From NCBI GenBank assembly GCA_046294625.1, contig JBKBKN010000013.1, forward strand, positions 1 to 64,000: 64,000 nucleotides of DNA, read 5' to 3'. Below are positions 8,151 through 18,900 of this stretch, one piece after another (position 1 is the first letter of the stretch; the number at the start of each line of letters is the position of its first letter). A program made the translations under genes and the position numbers. The stretch is from JBKBKN01 sp046294625 (GTDB taxonomy: Bacteria > Bacteroidota > Bacteroidia > M30B66). The notes beneath the pieces were generated by a model, which saw only the letters and a program-made list of their open reading frames with translations, did no database searches and was not told the DNA's origin.

Positions 8151-10510
8151 CTATTGCATTTTCACAAACCTGCTAATATGTGCTTCAGATTTGAAGAAGT
8201 AGATGCCTAATGCTAAATAAGCAATGTTAACAATGGAAGATGTATCGCACAATTGGCCTTGTTTAAGTCTTTCATCGGCAATGTTTATAATTTCAAAAGG
8301 CTCGCAAGTTTGATTAGCCCACTGAATCTGTATATGATTGTTTGCCGGGTTGGGAAAAATTAGTGGCTCACTTGTTGCTATTTCAGTCAGCGATGTGGGT
8401 TGCTCACCTTCATTATTGGCATTGAAAGTGGGTGATTAAATCACAAAGTCGCCCGTTCCATTTGAGATTCGCGCAGAGGCCATATTGCTTTGCTACAGGC
8501 CAAACTCTACATAGTCAACTCGATTGAGCATAGGGTCGGACAGCAAAATTTCTTCTCCCGAAGTCGATAATTTAAACGTGGCATGCAAAGGCCCCTGATG
8601 CGGCTCATCGACGGCCCACACGACACGATGAGATAAGCACCAGGCTCGATGATCGTGCTTTCCGAAAATTGCCATTTGGTGGGGTTGTTTGAATTATCTG
8701 TCAAATGAAAACCATCCAGATTTACTGCTACATTTCCCGTATTATACAATTCAATCCAGTTATCCGTATTGCCAAATTCGTCGGTGGCACCGTTGGAATT
8801 GCCCGCCACAAATTCGTTAATCACCACCCCGTTTAAATTTACCCCTTGTTTTACGGTATAAATAAACACATCGTGTTCGGCGCCTTCGGGAAGATACCTT
8901 ACCGAGCGCTGCGGATTGTTGGCCAAAGCTTCAATATAATATCGCACCATGATTCCAGCAGGAAAACCAGGTATGCTTGCAACAAAAATGCCGTCACCTG
9001 CAACGCCATCATGATGATTGCCATCATCAAACATTCTGACTTGTTCAAAATTGCCGGTGATTCCTGTAGCATAATATAGATTGACCCTAAAAATGCCATT
9101 GCCTGACGACACTGCGGCTTGCACATAAGCAGGTTCACCTGCTGCCGGGGCTTTATATTGCTGCATTTCCTGATTAAAAAAAGATGCTTGCTGGATATTG
9201 GGAGCTTGCTGCATCACTTCAGGATTGTTCAGCAAAATATTTCGGCGATTGAGAATGAAGTTCTTCAGAGCTGGAATTTCTCTATTAAATTGATCGGTGA
9301 TATAAAGTTTCTTAGCATCAGAAGCCACATGGTCCGCAATGAGCGCATGCAATTGATCAATCAATGCATGCGCATGTTGTGGTGTAAAATTTTCATTCAA
9401 AATGGTGCGATAGTGTGCAAGATAACGCTGTCGATATTCCTGAATATTGAGTAATTTATTCAACAGCGGATAATTGGGATTCGACACATTTTTGAATACG
9501 CCCCAAGAAGGACTGGTAGCTAAATTGAAACGAAAGGTGGAGTTGCCATCATATTCCAGCGGCACTGTTCTACCGGTTTCGGGCTCATAATAAACCAAAT
9601 AATCCATTTTCCCTTTCATCACATAGCTGTCGTCGTCGGTGAAGATATTTTCGATAGCCAAAAACCACAGTGCTTTATCAATATCGAAATACTGCTTCAA
9701 AAGATCATAGGAAGACTGGCTAACCTGACTCAGCTGATAGCAAGCGTCAATCAATTTTTGCCAGGGCTGTTCAACCACAAGGTTTGATTTAAGACTATAT
9801 TAAAGTTCACAGGTAGTACTGTCATTGCCCAAGTAGTTTAATGCTGCAGTGCCATCGCCCCATCCCCCACTCGGAATTCCGGGGCCGGCTTCTTCTGTGG
9901 TAGCGCGAAATCGCGCCCCATTGTTGCTCACAAACCATTGCTTAAGAAAGGTTTTCTCTACGGACTGAACATTGGGATAAATGCCCCAATCTTCGCCGTT
10001 GAGATGCAGTCGGATGTAATTTGCTTTCGCGATAGGTGTATATTTCTTCGCCATTAATCCATAAAGCACTTCGCGCATAAATGAAGCATCTTGATAGGCT
10101 TTGTTAAATTTCAAATTGTCGTAGCCCATCAGTTTCTGATCCGTATGCATAAAATCGGTAGATATGACAAATGATTTTTTGGGAGAATTTCCAATGGTGA
10201 AATAGGATGTATTGCCACGAAAACGCACACCTACATCGGGATAAATCACGCCATCCACTACCATTTCAGCCGGAGTTTCAGTTTCTGACGCATAATTGGC
10301 GGTGAGCTGCTCCCAGAAGTCTGCTTGGGTAAAATTCAAATAAACATTTCGGATCTCATTAAGCTCATATAAGCCTTCAGCCGGCGCTGAACCGGTGAGC
10401 AGCATATGCCCATCGTCGGAAAAGCGCATCTCAGCCGGCAATTGCTGCGCGTTTAGTAAAAAAGATGATACGCAGTGTAAAGCAACACAGATGAACCTGT
10501 TTAAAGTCAT
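8151..10510 (-). pseudogene. Decayed CotH-kinase / lamin-tail T9SS protein
   Basis: Read from the ATG at 10510, the product has a signal peptide (LLNAQQ), a CotH-type domain (GVRFRGNTS, KKSFVIS, LKFNKAYQD, then DDDSYVMKGKMDY and PLEYDGNS), a lamin-tail domain (VVINEFVAGNSN... IELYN) and a T9SS type A sorting domain (LIFPNPANNHIQI, ALGIYFFKS) ending with TAG at 8151. Four lesions break it. An in-frame TAA at 9800-9802 lies where relatives have Tyr, between CEL and YSLKS. A tandem duplication of CACGA (plus strand 8619-8628) shifts the frame after YLIV. In the restored frame, TAG at 8493-8495 and TAA at 8436-8438 both fit single changes from Gln codons. The domains remain readable, so the decay is recent. 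Sequencing error could explain one lesion but hardly all four. Confidence 0.9.
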
Positions 10511-10585
10511 GTAGGGTAGTTTTATGCAATGTTAATCAATTGCACAAATAAAAGAGTAACACTATTCAGCTGATAAATTTGTAAT

Positions 10586-12490
10586 TTATCGAACGAGTGT
10601 TACCGTTCCTTTGATTTGCTTGTTTACGTCGAAAATATCGGTGGTGTCAACCACATAGAAATACGCACCTGCCGGGGCTTCCTTGTCATTAATTTTTCCA
10701 TCCCAATAAGCTTGCAGTCCTTCCCATTCATAAACGATTTTTCCCCAGCGATTAAAAATCCTTCCGGCCAATTGCTTAATCCCCTGAGCATTGAAAGTAA
10801 ACAAGTCATTCACATTATCACCATTAGGAGTGAATACATTGGGAATCTCCAACACGACTGTCTTATCAATGATGGTAAAGGTGATTGAGTCCTGATCGGT
10901 GCATTCTTTATCGTTTTGACAAACCAATTTCAGCACATAATCGCCTGTCTGTTCCAACAAAAGTGAAAGGGCGTTACCGTTTACATCCTGAATAGGCTCA
11001 CCATTTAAAAACCACTGGCAAGAAGCTGCGTTCACACTTTCGTTGAAAGCTTCAAGGTTAAAAGGAGCTTCAATCTCATCGGGTAAATCGGCCGTTAATA
11101 TCGTTTCAATTGGATAGTAATTGTAGATATATGTTGTAGGCTCAGAATTACAGCCCGCTAAACTTAAGATGACATAAAAATCATCGTTTTGTGTACCTGC
11201 CGGCGTAAAACTATTACCTTGAGCAATAGGCACTTGCAAATCAGGAGTGCCAAACCAAACACCTGAAGCATTTCCGGCATTGGTGATTTCTACGGCCTGT
11301 ACTTCATCGCCGGGGCAATAATTGCCTTCTGTAGCACTCAATATAGGTGTGGGAAGCACAATTACATCAATGGTTTGGGTGCTTGAAGTCTGACAATCGC
11401 CGCTGCCTACGGTATAAGTTATTTGCACAGTTCCGTTGTTTCCGGCTGGGTTAAAGGTGCTTTGGAAAATACTTGGCCCAGTGAATGTACCGCCGGAGGT
11501 GCCTGTAACAAGGTCGGCTAAATTAAGCGGCTGCCCGTCTTCGCAAATGGTTTCCGGTAGATTGAAATCTGCAGATGGAAATTCAATCACATTGATGATG
11601 TTGGTTTGTGTGGTAGTATCTCCGCAAGCTTCGTTTAGCACATTATAGGTAATAGCAATCTGTCCTGATAAACCTGCAGGACTAAAAATACCGGCAGAAC
11701 TTACCCCCTGACCTGTCCAAAACCCACTAGGTGTGCCTGTAACGAGTGTATTCAGATCAATCGGATCAGCGGTTTGGCATAAAACTCCCGGACTATTCCA
11801 ACTGGCAGAGATAAAGTCAATGCTGGCAATGCAACCATTATTGATATAGGTTGGATTCATATTGGCATCAAAAAGAACTGTCGATCCGGGCTCATTGCCG
11901 ATCATTCCATTTTGCATGATCAGTTGATCTCTGAAATAAGTAGCTGAAGATGTGCAGCCTGGAATATTGTTAAAGGAAATAGTCGTCGTTTGTTGAATAG
12001 TACCATTTACAGGCGGATTGGTACTAAAATTTAAGAAGTGGCCACCCTGATTAGTAGCATTATGAAAAATCATGTAAATGGTGTCACTTAAAGCTGCAAA
12101 TGAGTTGGCTGTTGTACTTGTGCTAGTGCCGGTAATTATAATTACCTGGCTATTTGCTGGCAAGAGTCCATTTACAGGTTCTTTAATAAACCCACAGGAT
12201 TGAATGGTATTGTTAAAAGCGGCTACTATATTTGCTGTATTTTGGTTTTGAACTACACCACTCCAGCCATATTGGCCTGATCCCCAGGTGATAAACATAT
12301 TGGCCGTATTCAGGTCTGTATCTCCAATTCTGAAACGCATCATCTCGTTAGAGCCTTCCGGACTTCCCGTTGAAGTACAGGCAGCAACCAAAATACTTTC
12401 AATTTTAACACATGGATTTTGTTGAGCAAAACCCACTAAAGCAGATAATAGAAAAATGAAAAGAGTAAGAGTAGCCGTTTTTGTTTGCAT
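10586..12490 (-). CDS. Secreted protein with type B (gliding-type) C-terminal domain
   Basis: 634 residues. The signal peptide covers 1-22 (ALVGFAQQ). Residues 23-200 form an N-terminal domain starting PCVKIESILVAACT, with SPEGSNEMMRFRIG, reminiscent of lamin-tail-like modules at the start of Bacteroidota surface proteins. Repeated modules follow with LNTLVTGTPSGFWTG and LADLVTGTSGGTFTG, each with paired Cys. The last 90 residues are a type B T9SS sorting domain: IPNVFTPNGDNVNDLF, IFNRWGKIVYEW, WDGKINDKEAPAGAYFYVV. It should be secreted by T9SS and surface-held. The target is unknown. It lies upstream of the decayed CotH gene on the same strand. Confidence 0.85.
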   Translation of the reverse strand: MQTKTATLTLFIFLLSALVGFAQQNPCVKIESILVAACTSTGSPEGSNEMMRFRIGDTDLNTANMFITWGSGQYGWSGVVQNQNTANIVAAFNNTIQSCGFIKEPVNGLLPANSQVIIITGTSTSTTANSFAALSDTIYMIFHNATNQGGHFLNFSTNPPVNGTIQQTTTISFNNIPGCTSSATYFRDQLIMQNGMIGNEPGSTVLFDANMNPTYINNGCIASIDFISASWNSPGVLCQTADPIDLNTLVTGTPSGFWTGQGVSSAGIFSPAGLSGQIAITYNVLNEACGDTTTQTNIINVIEFPSADFNLPETICEDGQPLNLADLVTGTSGGTFTGPSIFQSTFNPAGNNGTVQITYTVGSGDCQTSSTQTIDVIVLPTPILSATEGNYCPGDEVQAVEITNAGNASGVWFGTPDLQVPIAQGNSFTPAGTQNDDFYVILSLAGCNSEPTTYIYNYYPIETILTADLPDEIEAPFNLEAFNESVNAASCQWFLNGEPIQDVNGNALSLLLEQTGDYVLKLVCQNDKECTDQDSITFTIIDKTVVLEIPNVFTPNGDNVNDLFTFNAQGIKQLAGRIFNRWGKIVYEWEGLQAYWDGKINDKEAPAGAYFYVVDTTDIFDVNKQIKGTVTLVR

Positions 12491-12921
12491 GTAAAATTAA
12501 TTTGAAGGGGCAATTTGCGTTAAAAATGACAAAAACACAAACTGACTAATCCAAGTGCCCTGTAACATTTATAAATATAAATTATATCATCTGATTATCA
12601 AAACATTGTGGAAACCTTGTATATTTTTGAATCGTGATTTTAGTCTTCATATAATTTAGTTATATGGGTGAGTTAAAAAAAACAGGAGATAAGAGATGCT
12701 GAATTGAGAGAATGTTTGAACACTTCAAACAATTGATTACTTGGGTATTACAAAAACAAATCATATCAAGAATACTTTGAAAACATAAAGAAAGTGGCGG
12801 AGCAATTGTTCTATATCAGATGTAAAAAATCACTCAAAACGAATCTCCAAAATTTAATGATTAAATTGCAAGAACTTATGATGAATAAAGCTACACAAAA
12901 TCATCCAATTTGATTAGTAAT
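12491..12921. other. Intergenic region, no supported gene
   Basis: This 431-base AT-rich gap lies between two divergent surface-protein genes. A frame from 12692 to the TGA at 12911-12913 reads as a lysine-rich helix interrupted by one stop, but it has no start codon and no recognised relatives, so it is not called. No RNA gene or strong hairpin is visible. Confidence 0.6.
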
Positions 12922-15900
12922 ATGCGGATTACGATAGTCAGAAATGAATTATTTCGCGTATTAATGCATCACTGCAAATGGTTGGTACTGCCCATGATTT
13001 TCATATTGGCATTTACCAAAGTCAATGCCCAACCCTTCAATGATAGCTTTGCAAATGCTTCGAGTATTCAATTAGGCGCAAACAATTTCGACTTTGGCAC
13101 TTTCTACAGTGACACTGTAAGCATAGCAAATGCCACCAACCAAGCAGGTGAACATTTGCTTAATCCCGCCTATGGTAAAACAGTATGGTACCGTTTTGCG
13201 ATTCCAACACATCGAAAAATACGCATTCGTGTGATGCAACACCCCGAAACCATGCCCAGCAACGATGTGGGTTTTGTGGTGTACCAAACCATACCTGGTC
13301 TACCCAATGCCGGGAATATGGCCACATTCACCCCTTTGTTCAGTATTGGGAGTTATTCAGAAAACGTGTGTCTGGAACAAGGTTCTTATCACATTCAGGT
13401 GGTGGGGCGAAACACGGCCAACGGTAATGTATTTGTGGAAGTAACTTCATCCCCACCCGATGCAGCAACTTATGACTTAGCTGCTACTCCCATTTCCATT
13501 GGTGCCATCACTCAACAAGCTACAGCTAGCATCAACTGGAATTGCCTAAGCATCGAAACTTTTGATGAATTGTGTCCAAGCATTCCGAATCATGAAGATT
13601 ACACCAAAAGCGCCTGGCTCACTTTTAGCACCGATGCGCATGTGGACGTCTTGCAATTTGTGCTTACTGGAGCGCTGAGCAATTATGTCGTCAGACTCTA
13701 TCAAGGCAATGTCGCCACTTTGGGTATCAATGGTCTTAATTTGCTGTATGGCTGCACCTTGCAGAATGTGGGAGTACCGTTGCGATTTGCCTGCGAATTG
13801 CTGCAAGCTAACTCCACCTACAGCCTTCAATTGATAGCTCGCTATCAGGAAACTGGATTGTCTACACTCACATTTCAGGAGTTGGGCGAAGGGTCAACCC
13901 AAGCACCTTTCCCCATTGAAGCCGGTTTCAGCGCACTCAATCAGTTTGGCCAAGTTGATCCAAGTAGTTGGCCGGCAGCTGGCAATACCCTTACTGACCA
14001 TTTCGCCTGCAATGGATTGCTATCTAACGTGGTCAATCAATGCGGCACAGTAAACCCGGCGAATGAAACCATCCACAATGGCGTAAGTTATGCCGCAACA
14101 GCATGGTTTACCTTTGAGCTCACGTCTCCTGCCAACCTGAGTTTTCGCATAGGATTAGAATCATCGGCATGCAATGGTTTCAATCACAACGTTCTGTTTC
14201 GCCTATTTGAACAAACGCCCGATAACAACTGCACCAATTTTCAATTTCCAGGTAGTTTATATCATGCCGGAACAGCTAATAATCAGGGAATTATACAATT
14301 ACCATGTGTGCCTCCGGGACGATATAGTGTACAATTGGCAGGAACATTTGACTCCAACAACCCATTTTTGTGCACTTCGCATTTTGGTCGCAGGGTGAGT
14401 TTACGGCTCCAAGCAAGCAGTGTTGGCAACAATGAATTTGCCTTGGGCTTCAGCAACGATGTGGATCACATCAATGCAGGTAATGCGTTGCAAAATAATG
14501 TATTACACTCCGCCAATCCGGCTTCTTATGCTTGTGTAAAATCTGTTTTGCCGGCTGAATTTACCTGCAACCCCAACATGGACCGCGCCAAATATCGTCA
14601 GTTTGTGATTGGCGATGCCAATGGCGATGGTGTGGCCGATAGCGGCACGGTGGAAATTCGGCGCATCGTTTACCCTAACACCCTGAATAATCTCAACATT
14701 AAATCGGTGCTGTTTAACGGCGATGCCAATAGTTTAGCAACGGCACAAAATACTTTTGCTTACCCGCAAACCTTCAGTGGATTGCAGCCTATGTTCACTT
14801 GCCCTATATACAATCAAGTGATTGATACCACCAATTTTTTGAGCTATTGTCTTACACCGGGCAATTACACTTTAGTGACACTTGGCGACAGCCTAGCATC
14901 GGGCGTGAGTACCAGGCCTACATTTCGATTTATTAGAAGAAATACTCAGTTCTGGAATCCTTTGAATCCTAATAATCTGGGAGATGTGATTGCACAAAAT
15001 ATGAGTGTGAGTGCTGTGGTGGACACCTTCACTTGTCGCGCTAATGCCGATGTGATTGCCGGATTGAATCCTTGCAATAACAGTAGTAAACAAATTTACA
15101 GAGAATTCTTTTTAAGTCAGGATGCACGATTTACGGTTTCAGAGCAATTTAACCAATTTTCCACCTTTCGTATTTTTCAAGGCCGGGCATCGGATGGGTT
15201 GGGTAGTTTGATTTCTGCACCGCACAATGCATCGAATTGTAATACGTTTTACAGCACCCCCACCTGCGTAACCATGCCGGCCGGCTGGTACACTGTGGTG
15301 AGTTATGCGCAGGGCCCTGATTACAACAATACCCACAATCCTTACGGACCTTTGAACGGGTTAAACCGCCCGACACGCATCACCGTTTCGGCCGATACCA
15401 CAATAGTTCCCGGCCCCTTGTTTAATCGCCCTTTCAAGGCCTGCGTGGCCAATAATGACCAGCCAATTATGCTGATCAACAATGGGAATGCTGATGTAAC
15501 TGCGCGTGGAGCTACTTACACGCTATGCACAGAAAATTTTCGCGAACCGGAAGACTTGCCCTTTAGCGATCACCCTATCAATGGATGTGCTAATACAACG
15601 CGCACGTCCTATTATGTTTTCAAAATTGGACAGGAAAGTAATTTAAGAATCCACGGCACGGGCAATTTTCGCCGACAAGTGTATCCTATCGATGTGCGTA
15701 CCGATTCTTTGTTATTTCCAAATACTACTCCTTTGGTGCCATGCGAAAATACAGACAATAATCTGGTTTTTTGCCGTATTCAACCCGGTACTTACACCTT
15801 GGTGCTGTTTGCCACTGCTGCACAAAATTGCAATTCCGTAACTCCTCAACTCCGAATCGATACGGTGGGTATTTCAAGGTTTGATTTTGCAGCAAATGCC

Positions 15901-18900
15901 TATGATTTTGGTAATGTGCCCGGCGACAATGTGTTCTATGGCGGAAAAGTTGGTGATGTGAACCCTTACAATCCGAATCTGCTGCCTAGCAATGATTACT
16001 TTTTTTGCACTACTGGAGCCAGTCCGAGCGACCCGGGTAGTGCTTGTATCGGAACACATTTCGCTGGTGTTTATCCGGATGAACTCAATAAAGTCTATCA
16101 AGGAGCGCCAGGCAGCGTTAGAAGAAATCTCTGGTATAGTTTTGTGATTCAGGGCAAAGGTACCGTAACTGTGAACTTACGCAACCGAACAGGAAACTTC
16201 GACAATAGCCGCAATGCCTTGCCAACGATGAGTCTATACCGCTCCAATGCCGATGGCAACCTTAGCATCCCCGAATTGTTAGCCGCCAACCAATTAGATT
16301 CCACGTTGGCTTCAGGTTTAGTCAAATTAGATGATAATATCCTTAACCCCTTTTTCTGCATCACCGAAGGCACAATAGGCTTTAGTTTCATTCCTGATAT
16401 TTGCTCGCTCGACACCATCAAACGTCGCTATTTTGTGTTGGTTGACTTGAACGAATCACAAACTCTTCCTGTGGTTCAAGTAGATTTACAGGTGCGATTC
16501 AATGCCTTGAATATCGTATCATCAAGTGCCCCGTATGACTTTTTTAGCACGGCCAATCATGTCGGGCATAATGAAACAGCCCCGCCTTACAACCTGGCAC
16601 CGCTTCCACCCTACACCGAAGTAGCAGGCGCGTGGAGCGACTTGTCCTGCGCCACTGCTGATGCAGCCGACTCCACTTTTGTAACCGACACTTGCACATC
16701 CGAAAAAAAATCAGTTTGGTATCGGGTAAATCTAGGTCAAAACGGGTTGTTCAGCTTTTACATCGAATCGTCCAATAATCCGAACTTCAACGGGTATGTA
16801 GCTCTTTTCAGAAAAAATAACAGTCCCGACACCACACTCAACAATGGCTTCGACTTGATCAATCCCCAATATGTTTCGAATGAAAATGGAAATCAATGGT
16901 TCAACTTCTGCCTGCCGCAAGGAGAATATTACATTTATATTGCCACCTGCAATATTCAAGATATCTCGATTGTGAGGCCTGTGATTAAGCTTGATAATGT
17001 GCCCGGTAATCAGCAATATGATTACTATTCGGATGCAAATTATCTAGGTTTCAATCAAACTTTACCCCCTTACAATGAAGACTATTTCCCTTTTTACACA
17101 ACAGTGGCCGGTGCCTGGGGCAACCTGACTTGTGCCACAAGTGATGCTGCAGATGAGAATTATAACCTTGGCTGTTTAGCTCAAAAGAAAAGCATTTGGT
17201 ACCGTTTTCAGACTGATGAGAAAGGCCTGTTTCGCTTTAGGCTGGAAAAAGCAGGTGGTGGTGGTTTAAACAATATTCAAACACAACTCTTTCGGCAAAC
17301 CATTCCCGGCGATTCGGTGTTGGGGAATGGACTTACCTTCATACCACATGCATTCATGAGCAATCAAAATGGAGCTAACTGGTGGAACTATTGCTTACCA
17401 CCCGGCGAATATTTCATTTTTGTTTCTACCTGTGTGATTCAGGATACTTCGGTGCTGCGCCCCATAGCATATTTAGATGATGTGCCCGGAGCACAACAAT
17501 ATGACTTTTATTCCACAGCTAATGTGGTAGGTTTCGGCCAAAACAACCTACCTTACAACCATTCGCCAATTCCGTTCAACACCAATCATTTCGGAGCTTG
17601 GGGCGATCTGACCTGCGCTACCAGCGATGCATCAGACGAAAATTTCAACAATGGCTGTTTGGCCACGAAAAAATCCTTGTGGTACAAGGTGAATTTGGGT
17701 GAGCAGGCCATTCTTCGTTTTTATGTGGAAAACAATGCGGGAGGAAGTCCCGCTACCGTGAACAGCCTGTTTAAGCAAGTGGTAGATAACGACTCTATTA
17801 TCGGAAACGGATTGCAGTTTATTCCGGTACTATCGAATGTGAATGTGGGCGGCATCACTTGGGCGAGTTATTGCCTTGCCCCGGGTGAATATTACATACA
17901 CATTTCTACCTGCAACATCGGCAACATCAATGTGGTGCGTCCGGTGGTGTTTGTCGAGAGCTCTCCGGGCGACGATTGTGTGAATGCCATTAGCACTGTA
18001 GCCAATGGACCAGGAGTTTACAATGCCGAAACCATTATCTATTGCAGCACCATAGGCAGCGGATTTGGTGAAGACGGTTCCAATATGGGTTGTTTACTTG
18101 GCCCGGATGGTTTTTACTCGGCTTGGTTCCGATTCGAATATACCGGTTCGGAAACAGTGGATCTGCTGTTTCAAATGAATTTGAGCAACTTCTTCAATTA
18201 TGGTAGCACAGCCAATGTTCGCTATAGGCTCTTTTATGGCACCAGCTGCTCTACTATGGTGGCTGGAGCTGAGTGCACTTCTAATGCCTTTATCAACAAC
18301 AGTATCTCCTGCATAACAAGCTCAGTTGGTACTTTTTATATCCAAGTGGTGTATCCGGTAGGCGCCACTGGCACACTTGGAATGCGTTACACCCTGACAG
18401 AAAACACCAATGTAGACTGCAATCCGTTCAACCCCTTCCTGATGGTGGCCGATTTTCTTTATCAGCCCAACTGCGCGGGCGATTCGGTGTTTTTCAGCAA
18501 TTTCTCCACCACAGGCGCCAATTTGGAATATGTATGGGATTTTGGCTTTCCGGGTGGCGAGAGCACCGAATTCGAACCACAGGTAGCTTTCCCAGCTGGT
18601 GGCGGAACCTTTCCGGTCACGCTCATGGTGATTAATCCGATAACCGGTGATACCGTTTCCAATCAGCAAACGCTTAACATATCCGAAACAGGCAATCCGG
18701 TGAACATAGGCAACAATCAAACTGTTTGCACAGGCGACACCATAATCCTTGGACTAAATATTTCCGGAGCCATTTACAATTGGTCAACCGGCTCATCAAG
18801 CTCACAAATTCAAGTAACGCAATCGGGCATTTATTGGCTTGAAGTGGATATCGGGGGCTGTTTCTTTGCCGACACGGTAGAAATTTCATTTGCCGATTTA

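Noticed and set aside
8507..9778. Separate gene for the second CotH fragment
   Set aside because: It continues the upstream protein in the same frame across a single stop codon and has no signal peptide, so it is part of one pseudogene.
12692..12913. A plus-strand frame reading a Lys/Gln-rich helix (includes QEYFENIKKVAEQLFYI)
   Set aside because: It has no start codon in the first part, an internal TGA, and no recognisable relatives. AT-rich composition alone can give such a frame.
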